From Oceaniglobus roseus (GTDB lineage: Bacteria > Pseudomonadota > Alphaproteobacteria > Rhodobacterales > Rhodobacteraceae), in contig NZ_PNOS01000013.1 in NCBI RefSeq assembly GCF_002869745.1, forward strand, positions 1-64,000: a stretch of 64,000 bases of DNA. Reading direction: 5' to 3'. Below the pieces are notes generated by a model, which worked only from the letters and a program-made list of their open reading frames with translations, was not told the origin of the DNA and made no database searches. Of this stretch, positions 57,490 to 64,000 are shown piece by piece (position 1 is the stretch's first letter; every line of letters starts with the position of its first letter). Position numbers and translations under genes: made by a program.

Positions 57490-58581
57490 TCAGGCCGCGC
57501 TGCGTCTTGGGAACACGAAACACCGTTCCCGCCGGATCATCAGCCAGAGCGGCGTACCCTTCTTCGGCAGGAACACCGAGGGCACGGTCGCCGTCATCAG
57601 CGACCCGTCGTAGTCCAGCCGGAACTCCACCAGGCTTTCCTTGCCGATGAAGCGCGCCCGTTCCACCGTGGCGCGGGCCGGCGTACCGTCGACCGCCGTG
57701 GGCAGAGGGCCCCGGCCGCCGCGGTCGAAGTCGATGCGGACGTGCTGGGGGCGGATCACGATGTCGACCGGCGTGCCGTCGGCCACGCCGGGCGCCAGGA
57801 ACTGCCCGAAGGCGGTTTCCGTCAGCGCGCCCTGCACCACGCCCTCGATCACGTTGATGTCGCTGAAGAAGGCCGCCGCGGCCTTGTCCACCGGCGCGTT
57901 GTAGATGTTGTAGGGCGCGCCCTGCTGGACGATCCGCCCGCCGCGCATCAGCGCGATCTCGTCGGCCATGCGCATCGCCTCTTCCGGCTCGTGGGTGACG
58001 AGCAGAACCGCCGTCCCCTCCTCCTTCAGGATCAACAGCGTGTCGTCGCGGATGCCGTCGCGAAGCCGGTTGTCGAGGCCCGAGAACGGCTCGTCCATCA
58101 GCATCACCTTGGGCCGGGGCGCCAGCGCGCGGGCCAGCGCGACCCGCTGCTGCTCGCCCCCCGACAGCTCGTGCGGATAGGCGTCGATGTAGCGGCCGAG
58201 CGCCACCCGTTCCAGCAGTTCCTCGACCCGGGCCCGCTGCGCGGCCTTCGGCCCCTTCAGCCCGAAGGCGACGTTGCCCGCCACCGTGAGGTGCGGAAAC
58301 AGCGCGAAGTCCTGGAACATGAGCCCGACCGAGCGCCCCTCGGGCGGCACCCGCGTGACCGTGTCGCAGACCAGCCGCCCGTCGACCCAGATGCGCCCCG
58401 AGTCCTGCATGTCGACGCCCGCGATGATCCGCAGCGTCGTCGACTTGCCGCAGCCCGAGGGGCCGAGCAGGCAGGTCACCTGCCCCGGCATCACCGACAG
58501 CGACACGTCGTCCACCACCCGGCGGCCCGAGAAGCTGCGGGTGATGTTCTCGATCTTCAGGCGGGGGGTGACGTCCTTCAC
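57490..58581 (-). CDS. orphan ABC transporter ATPase with TOBE domain
   Basis: The 363-residue protein resembles FbpC/PotA-type import ATPases. Walker A is LLGPSGCGKSTTLRIIAGVD, followed by QDFALFPHLTVAGNVAFGLK, the signature LSGGEQQRVALARAL, Walker B VMLMDEPFSGLDNRL, and THEPEEAMRMADEI. A TOBE-like C-terminus begins near residue 245. The start is GTG at 58581 with CGGAGG 5 bases upstream. No permease or binding protein is next to it, so substrate (ferric iron, polyamine or sulfate-like) is unknown. Confidence 0.9.
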   Translation of the reverse strand: MKDVTPRLKIENITRSFSGRRVVDDVSLSVMPGQVTCLLGPSGCGKSTTLRIIAGVDMQDSGRIWVDGRLVCDTVTRVPPEGRSVGLMFQDFALFPHLTVAGNVAFGLKGPKAAQRARVEELLERVALGRYIDAYPHELSGGEQQRVALARALAPRPKVMLMDEPFSGLDNRLRDGIRDDTLLILKEEGTAVLLVTHEPEEAMRMADEIALMRGGRIVQQGAPYNIYNAPVDKAAAAFFSDINVIEGVVQGALTETAFGQFLAPGVADGTPVDIVIRPQHVRIDFDRGGRGPLPTAVDGTPARATVERARFIGKESLVEFRLDYDGSLMTATVPSVFLPKKGTPLWLMIRRERCFVFPRRSAA

Positions 58582-58666
58582 CGGGGCCTCCGGACAAACC
58601 CGAGCGTTTGCGTCGGGCAAGCCGGAGGTAGCAGCAGGGCCGCCGGGCTTCAACCCCGCCGCAGTC

Positions 58667-59446
58667 TCAGAGAGTCGCGTTGATCGCCCCGCCATCCAGC
58701 AGGATGTTCTGCCCCACGATGAACCCGGCATGCTGCGAACAGAGGAAGGCGCAGGCCTGCCCGAACTCCGCTGCCGTGCCGTAGCGGCGGGCGGGCACCG
58801 TCGCCGCACGCTCGGCCCGCGCCTCCTCCATCGAGATGCCGCGCGCCTTCACCACCGCCTCGTCCAGGGCGGTGGCGCGGTCGGTGTCGTGGATGCCGGG
58901 CAGCAGGTTGTTGATCGTCACGCCATGGGGCGCCACCTGCCGCGCGGTCCCGGCAACATAGCCCGTCAGCCCGGTCCTTGCCGCGTTCGACAGGCCCAGC
59001 ACCGCGATCGGCGCCTTCACGGACATCGAGGTGATGTTGACCACCCGGCCCCAGCCCGCCTCCATCATCCCCGGAAGCGCCGCCTTCATCAGCGCGATGG
59101 GGGTCAGCATGTTGGCGTCGAGCGCCTTGATGAAGTCCTCCCTCTCCCAGTCGCTCCACATCCCCGGGGGCGGCCCGCCGGCATTGGTGACGAGGATCGC
59201 GATCCCCCGCGCCTTCTCCAGCACGGCGCGCTGTCCGTCCGGCGTGGTGACGTCGCAGGCCACCGTCTCGACCGTGACGCCGAAATCCGCCCGGATCGCC
59301 GCTGCGGCTGCTTCCAGCGCTTCGGCACCGCGCGCGTTCATCACCAGATCGCACCCCGCCTCGGCCAGGGCGCGCGCGCAGCCCAGTCCCAGCCCCTTCG
59401 AGGACGCCGTGACCAGCGCCCGACGTCCCGCAATCCCCAGATCCAT
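58667..59446 (-). CDS. atypical short-chain dehydrogenase/reductase-like protein
   Basis: The 259-residue protein has a Rossmann fold: ALVTASSKGLGLGCARALAE for the nucleotide loop (TASSKGLG instead of TGxxxGxG), ACDVTTPDGQ, and VTNAGGPPPG. It lacks the catalytic Tyr and Lys: the expected YSASK region reads LGLSNAARTGLTGY. It resembles the FabG-like subgroup (BKR_like_SDR_like) known to deviate from the tetrad. The reaction, if any, is unknown. ATG at 59446 was chosen because the upstream frame is non-homologous. Confidence 0.88.
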   Translation of the reverse strand: MDLGIAGRRALVTASSKGLGLGCARALAEAGCDLVMNARGAEALEAAAAAIRADFGVTVETVACDVTTPDGQRAVLEKARGIAILVTNAGGPPPGMWSDWEREDFIKALDANMLTPIALMKAALPGMMEAGWGRVVNITSMSVKAPIAVLGLSNAARTGLTGYVAGTARQVAPHGVTINNLLPGIHDTDRATALDEAVVKARGISMEEARAERAATVPARRYGTAAEFGQACAFLCSQHAGFIVGQNILLDGGAINATL

Positions 59447-59754
59447 TCCCGTCCCCTCCGTTTTCGGTGCGGCCCAGCTTGGGACGGCGCCCGCAGCCGC
59501 GCAAGGGGGCGCGGCGGCGTCACGATTCGGCGTGCCGCGCCTTGTGGGCAACAATCGCGCCCGGGACGGGGGATAGATCGGGCCAGCGGGACAATCGTGA
59601 TCGGGAGCGCGACGAAACTGCCGTGCAATTGACCGATCTGCAGCACGCTCTTAACGTCCGGACGCTAGGGTGAGGCGGCAGGACGCGACCGGCAGGCAGC
59701 CGGCAGTGCGTCGGTTTCCGGTGGACGGGCGGTGTGATGCAGGGTGGCAGCGAC
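59447..59754. other. intergenic region upstream of the second Hint gene
   Basis: No gene is supported in these 308 bases between divergent genes. TTGACC (59629-59634) with TTAACG 16 bases later (59651-59656) is a weak promoter candidate for the Hint gene. I see no repeat of the families found elsewhere in the window. Confidence 0.35.
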
Positions 59755-60756
59755 ATGCAGGGCGAACCGGCACAAAGCCTGCCGGTGTTCCATGCCACCC
59801 AGTTCACCGCCATCGACGGCGCGAACCTCGGCGATCCGGTGAGCTTCTTCGACGAGTTGAACCTTGGCGACGTCTACATGCTGTCGCGCACCGCGCGGCG
59901 TCGGCGCCTTTCCGTGACGCCCCGCAAGGACGGCCGCTGGCTGTCGGTCGCCGCGGGAACGGAGTGCGCCCGCCCCGGCGCGGCGCTGCACCTCGACTGC
60001 TGCGCCACTCTGATGTCGCCCGACGGCACCACGCTTGAGGCGCTGATCCTGGTCGAGCTCGATCCCGAGGAGCGGGCCGTCGCCGACATCTGGCTGTTCC
60101 CGATGGCCAAGCTGAAGCCCAAGACCGGCTACGCGCTGGTCGCAGTGGACCGTGCCGCTGCCCGTGCCCGCTTTGCCGAGGCCGCCTGCGTGTCCTTCAC
60201 CCGCGGCACCCGCATCACCCTCGCCTCGGGCAGGATGGTCCCGATCGAGGAGCTGGAGGTCGGACAGGCGGTGCTGACCCGCGATCACGGGCCGCAGAAG
60301 ATCCGCTGGATCGGCCAGCAGACGGTGCGCGCCCTCGGGGCCTTCGCGCCCATCCGTATCGCCGCCGGTGCGCTCCGGAACGAGGCGGACCTGATCGTCA
60401 GCCCCAACCACCGGCTGTTCATCTACCAGCGGCGCGACGCGCTGAAGGCGGGCCGCGCCGAGGTGCTGATCAAGGCGAAGTACCTTCTGAACGACGACAC
60501 GGTGACCCGCACCGCGGGCGGCTTCGTGGACTACTTCCAGCTGCTCTTCGACCGCCACGAGATCATCTATGCCGAGGGCATCGCGGCCGAGTCGCTGATG
60601 GTCGACACCCGCACCCGCCCCGTCCTGCCCTCCGAGATGCAGGCGGGACTGGCCATCCACGGCGACCATGCCGCCCTGCCGGGCCACGACCTGACCGTCG
60701 ACCGCGAAGCCGCGCCGCGGATGGTCGACCTGCTGCGCAGCGCCACCCGCGCCTGA
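59755..60756 (+). CDS. Hint_2-domain protein of unknown function
   Basis: The 333-residue protein has an unrecognised N-terminal beta-rich part (1-140) followed by a Hint_2 module. That module reads VSFTRGTRITLASGRMVPIE, LEVGQAVLTRDHGPQKIRWI, LIVSPNHRLFIYQRRDAL and FQLLFDRHEIIYAEGIAAES. The residue before FTRGTR, Cys in most relatives including the one at 11277, is Ser147; the nearest Cys is 145. Two earlier starts (59734 GTG, 59737 ATG) are possible; ATG at 59755 has AGGGTGG 7 bases upstream. Confidence 0.85.
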   Translation: MQGEPAQSLPVFHATQFTAIDGANLGDPVSFFDELNLGDVYMLSRTARRRRLSVTPRKDGRWLSVAAGTECARPGAALHLDCCATLMSPDGTTLEALILVELDPEERAVADIWLFPMAKLKPKTGYALVAVDRAAARARFAEAACVSFTRGTRITLASGRMVPIEELEVGQAVLTRDHGPQKIRWIGQQTVRALGAFAPIRIAAGALRNEADLIVSPNHRLFIYQRRDALKAGRAEVLIKAKYLLNDDTVTRTAGGFVDYFQLLFDRHEIIYAEGIAAESLMVDTRTRPVLPSEMQAGLAIHGDHAALPGHDLTVDREAAPRMVDLLRSATRA

Positions 60757-60771
60757 GACGCGGCGCCCGGT

Positions 60772-61143
60772 TCAGCCGCCGGTATAGAAGAACTCCTCCC
60801 GCACGATCTTGCCATCGGCGACGTGATAAATGCCGACCTCGCGCATCCGGGTCCGCTGACCGGTCTGCTTCATGGTGCTGTCGGCGTCGAAGATCACCGC
60901 GAACCGGTCGTCGCCGTGCAGGTACGGGCCGTCCGCCGTCATCTCGTGCACCTCGAAATTCTCGTTCCACCAGGCGTGCTTGCCGCGTATGGCGTCGAGC
61001 CCGGCGCTCACCCGGTCCTGTCCCGGGGGTGCGCCGGCCTCCACCGAGACCGCGTCGTCGGCGTAGAGCCGCCCGAGGTTCTCCTCCTCGCGGTGCGTGC
61101 GGCAGCCTTCCACCAGAGCTTCGGCAATGTCCTTCAGTTCCAT
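60772..61143 (-). CDS. SnoaL/NTF2-like small protein
   Basis: The 123-residue protein starts MELKDIAEALVEGCRTHREE with GGAATCGGAG just before the ATG. It shows the cone-shaped NTF2-like pattern: LGRLYADDAVSVEAGAPPG, GLDAIRGKHAWWNENFEVHE, and REVGIYHVADGKIVREEFFY near the end. Such proteins are often isomerase-like or ligand-binding; no catalytic set is evident. It is convergent with the Hint gene and divergent from prfC. Confidence 0.85.
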   Translation of the reverse strand: MELKDIAEALVEGCRTHREEENLGRLYADDAVSVEAGAPPGQDRVSAGLDAIRGKHAWWNENFEVHEMTADGPYLHGDDRFAVIFDADSTMKQTGQRTRMREVGIYHVADGKIVREEFFYTGG

Positions 61144-61278
61144 CTCCGATTCCTTTCCGATGTTCACCCAATGTTCCAAGGATACGCCCGTTTCGCAAAG
61201 CTGGGAAGCCGGGAAATCGGGCCCGGCCGAAGACAGCGCGACGATCCCGCAAAACCGCCGCGGGGCGGGACAGCCCGA

Positions 61279-61307
61279 TTGCGCATGGCACCGCCCGCCG
61301 CTATATC
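61279..61307 (+). promoter_or_regulatory. candidate promoter giving a leaderless prfC mRNA
   Basis: TTGCGC (61279-61284) and TATATC (61302-61307) are 17 bases apart. Transcription would begin about 61314, which is the A of the prfC ATG, and no Shine-Dalgarno is visible upstream. Confidence 0.45.
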
Positions 61308-61313
61308 CGCGCA

Positions 61314-62921
61314 ATGCTAGACCGCGCCTCAAATGCCCCCGCCCTGCCGCCGGAGATCGCCCGGCGCCGGACCTTCGCCATCATCTCGCACCCCGATGCG
61401 GGCAAGACGACGCTGACCGAGAAGTTCCTGCTGTTCGGCGGCGCGATCCAGATGGCCGGCCAGGTCCGCGCCAAGGGCGAGGCGCGCCGCACGCGGTCGG
61501 ACTTCATGCAGATGGAAAAGGACCGGGGCATCTCGGTCTCGGCCTCGGCCATGTCCTTCGATTTCAAGGAGTTCCGCTTCAACCTCGTCGACACGCCGGG
61601 CCACTCGGATTTCTCAGAGGACACCTATCGCACGCTGACGGCCGTCGACTGCGCGGTGATGGTGATCGACGGCGCGAAGGGCGTGGAAAGCCAGACCCAG
61701 AAGCTGTTCGAGGTCTGCCGCCTGCGCGACCTGCCGATCCTGACCTTCTGCAACAAGATGGACCGCGAAAGCCGCGACGTCTTCGAGATCATCGACGAGA
61801 TCCAGGAAAACCTCGCCATCGACGTGACCCCGGCAAGCTGGCCCATCGGGATCGGGCGCGATTTCCTCGGCTGCTACGACATGCTGCACAACCGGCTGGA
61901 GCTGATGGACCGCGCCGACCGCAACCGCGTCGCGGAGTCCATCAGGATCGACGGGCTGGACGACCCGAAGCTGGCGCAGCACGTGCCCGCGGCCCTGCTC
62001 GACAAGCTGAAGGAAGACATCGAGATGGCGCGCGAGCTGCTGCCGCCCTTCGACCGGCAGGCGCTGCTCGACGGGACGCTGACGCCGATCTGGTTCGGCT
62101 CCGCGATCAATTCCTTCGGTGTGAAGGAGCTGATGGACGGCATCGGCGAATTCGGCCCCGAGCCGCAGCCGCAACGCGCCGAGCCGCGGCAGATTTCCCC
62201 CGACGAGACAAAGGTTTCGGGCTTCGTCTTCAAGGTGCAGGCCAACATGGACCCGAAGCACCGCGACCGCGTCGCCTTCGTCCGCCTCGCTTCGGGGCAT
62301 TTCCAGCGCGGCATGAAGCTGACCCATGTCCGTTCGAAGAAACCGATGGCGATCAGCAATCCCGTGCTGTTCCTCGCCTCCGACCGCGAACTGGCCGAGG
62401 AGGCCTGGGCCGGCGACATCATCGGCATCCCGAACCACGGACAGCTCCGCATCGGCGACACCCTGACCGAGGGCGAGAGCATCCGCGTCTCGGGCATCCC
62501 TTCCTTCGCGCCGGAACTGCTCCAGAACTGCCGCGCGGGCGACCCCATGAAGGCCAAGCACCTCGACAAGGCGCTGTCGCAATTCGCCGAGGAAGGCGCG
62601 GCCAAGGTGTTCAAGCCGATGCTCGGCTCGGGCTTCATCGTCGGCGTCGTCGGTGCCCTCCAGTTCGAGGTGCTGGCGAGCCGGATCGAGCTGGAATACG
62701 GCCTGCCCGTCCGCTTCGAACCCTCGCAGTTCACCTCGGCCCGCTGGGTGTCGGGCAAGCGGGACGCTGTGGACAAGTTTGTGAATGCAAACAAGGGCCA
62801 CATCGCCCACGACAACGACGGCGACATCGTCTATCTCACGCGGTTGCAGTGGGACATCGACCGGATCGGGCGCGATTATCCCGACGTCACCCTGACCGCG
62901 ACGAAGGAAATGCTGGTCTGA
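61314..62921 (+). CDS. prfC: peptide chain release factor 3
   Basis: RF3 is a GTPase that recycles RF1 and RF2 from the ribosome. The 535-residue protein has ISHPDAGKTTLTEKFLLFGG (G1), MEKDRGISVSASAMSFDF (G2), DTPGHSDFSEDTYRTLTAVD (G3) and FCNKMDRESRD (G4). It has the RF3-specific C-terminal part with LGSGFIVGVVGALQFEVLAS. The ATG at 61314 fits the family start; no ribosome binding site precedes it. Confidence 0.96.
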   Translation: MLDRASNAPALPPEIARRRTFAIISHPDAGKTTLTEKFLLFGGAIQMAGQVRAKGEARRTRSDFMQMEKDRGISVSASAMSFDFKEFRFNLVDTPGHSDFSEDTYRTLTAVDCAVMVIDGAKGVESQTQKLFEVCRLRDLPILTFCNKMDRESRDVFEIIDEIQENLAIDVTPASWPIGIGRDFLGCYDMLHNRLELMDRADRNRVAESIRIDGLDDPKLAQHVPAALLDKLKEDIEMARELLPPFDRQALLDGTLTPIWFGSAINSFGVKELMDGIGEFGPEPQPQRAEPRQISPDETKVSGFVFKVQANMDPKHRDRVAFVRLASGHFQRGMKLTHVRSKKPMAISNPVLFLASDRELAEEAWAGDIIGIPNHGQLRIGDTLTEGESIRVSGIPSFAPELLQNCRAGDPMKAKHLDKALSQFAEEGAAKVFKPMLGSGFIVGVVGALQFEVLASRIELEYGLPVRFEPSQFTSARWVSGKRDAVDKFVNANKGHIAHDNDGDIVYLTRLQWDIDRIGRDYPDVTLTATKEMLV

Positions 62922-63128
62922 CAGCGGCTTCCCCGTCAAAGCTCAGGAAAAACATGCGCTTGGGCGCGGTCCGATGCAACCCGATGGACACTGTGGCGTT
63001 GACCCCGGCGGCGCTTTGCAGTAGCCACGGGCGCAGCGTGCTATCCATGTGGATAAGACTGGCCATCCGGGCCGCCGCACCCTCGACGCACGGGCCACGA
63101 GACTCGGTCCGTTAACCTTCGGATCCGA

Positions 63129-64000
63129 ATGACAAATTTCTCTGACCTGAACCTCGACCCCAAGATTCTGAAAGCCGTGGACGAAGCGGGCTACACCACG
63201 CCGACGCCGATCCAGGCCGGTGCGATTCCCGCGGCCCTGCAGGGGCGCGACGTGCTGGGCATCGCCCAGACCGGCACCGGCAAGACGGCAAGCTTCGTGC
63301 TCCCGATGATCCACCAGCTGGCCCGCGGCCGCGCAAAGGCGCGGATGCCGCGCAGCCTGGTGCTGTGCCCGACCCGCGAACTGGCCGCGCAGGTGGCGGA
63401 AAACTTTGACACCTACTCGAAATACGTCAAGCTTTCCAAGGCCCTGCTGATCGGCGGCGTGTCTTTCAAGGAGCAGGACGTGCTGATCGACCGCGGCGTC
63501 GACGTGCTGATCGCGACGCCCGGGCGGCTTCTGGACCACCAGGAGCGCGGCAAGCTGATCCTGAACGACGTCAAGATCATGGTGGTGGACGAAGCCGACC
63601 GGATGCTCGACATGGGCTTCATCCCGGATATCGAGCGGATCTTCGGCCTGGTGCCCTTCACCCGGCAGACCCTGTTCTTCTCGGCCACCATGGCGCCCGA
63701 GATCGAGCGGATCACCAACACCTTCCTGTCCAACCCCGAGAAGATCGAGGTCGCCCGCCAGGCGACCGCCTCGGAGACGATCGAGCAGGGCGTGGTGATG
63801 TTCCGCGCCTCGCGCAAGGACCGGCAGGCGAGCGAGAAGCGCGACGTCCTGCGCGCCCTGATCGACGCCGAGGGCGACAAGTGCAGCAACGCGATCATCT
63901 TCTGCAACCGCAAGATCGACGTCGACATCGTCGCGAAGTCGCTGGCGAAGCACGGCTATGACGCGGCGCCGATCCACGGCGACCTCGACCAGTCGCAGCG
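63129..64000 (+). CDS. DEAD-box RNA helicase (N-terminal part)
   Basis: The visible 290 residues form most of a DEAD-box helicase core. They contain the Q motif TTPTPIQAGAIPAALQGRD, motif I AQTGTGKTASFVLPMI, Ia PTRELAAQV, and Ib TPGRLLDHQ. Motif II VVDEADRMLDMGF, motif III FSATMAPEIE and the start of the second RecA domain (AIIFCNRK, HGDLDQSQR) follow. The start ATG at 63129 gives MTNFSDLNLDPKILKAVDEA. It continues past the window, so the subtype cannot be fixed; RhlE-like is most likely. Confidence 0.95.
   Translation, partial: MTNFSDLNLDPKILKAVDEAGYTTPTPIQAGAIPAALQGRDVLGIAQTGTGKTASFVLPMIHQLARGRAKARMPRSLVLCPTRELAAQVAENFDTYSKYVKLSKALLIGGVSFKEQDVLIDRGVDVLIATPGRLLDHQERGKLILNDVKIMVVDEADRMLDMGFIPDIERIFGLVPFTRQTLFFSATMAPEIERITNTFLSNPEKIEVARQATASETIEQGVVMFRASRKDRQASEKRDVLRALIDAEGDKCSNAIIFCNRKIDVDIVAKSLAKHGYDAAPIHGDLDQSQ

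Overview
The window is high-GC, gene-dense chromosomal DNA, most likely from an alphaproteobacterium of the Rhodobacterales (Rhodobacteraceae/Paracoccaceae). This rests on gene content: an olsB-olsA ornithine-lipid pair, a ChpT-type phosphotransferase of the CtrA relay, LpxI instead of LpxH, a type-2 heme A synthase (CtaA/Cox15), ribosomal protein L21 with a long C-terminal extension, two Hint_2-domain proteins, and repeats that look like those of this group. I saw no tRNA, rRNA, prophage or insertion sequence. The assignment is inference from families, not from a database search.

Layout. Positions 1-13,181 (minus strand) form an envelope and translation block read pyrH, Hint protein, frr, uppS, cdsA, dxr, rseP, a 41-residue membrane peptide, a terminator, then bamA, skp-like, fabZ, lpxA, lpxI, lpxB. 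It makes isoprenoid and phospholipid precursors, lipid A and the outer-membrane protein assembly machine. Positions 13,273-21,895 (plus) carry miaA, an AraC regulator and a peptide/opine-type ABC importer whose ATPase subunit is a fused double cassette. Next come ilvD, a TPR protein and a DUF1206 membrane protein (22,214-26,593), a lytic transglycosylase, ssb and an M50 protease. aroK-aroB (minus) is divergent from a coupled trio of small membrane protein, secreted protein and xerD. A CorC-type protein, an M32 carboxypeptidase, ctaA and trmJ follow.

Positions 38,352-41,874 hold a TfoX-like protein, a divergent ThiE, olsBA, a DUF3553 protein and chpT. Positions 41,864-48,251 (minus) are the classic rplU-rpmA-obg-proB-proA group with two GNAT genes inserted before obg; a strong terminator follows rpmA. 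icd is next, then a gene-poor, AT-richer gap holding two tiny, mutually similar one-helix proteins. YitT, an SMR transporter, typA and a WYL regulator follow. tatABC is coupled to a DUF815 ATPase. The end carries an orphan ABC ATPase, an atypical SDR, a second Hint protein, a SnoaL-like protein, prfC and the start of a DEAD-box helicase.

The most unusual signals are non-coding or very small. (i) Twin perfect palindromes repeat at 34,604-34,725 and 53,594-53,744, both between convergent genes, with one compensatory base-pair change. (ii) The two tiny paralogous proteins lie at 50,221 and 50,596. (iii) A GCAA-loop hairpin hides the ribosome binding site of the Hint gene placed inside the pyrH-frr operon. 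(iv) A 47-bp-period palindromic array lies at the end of the ABC operon, with a related cluster inside it.
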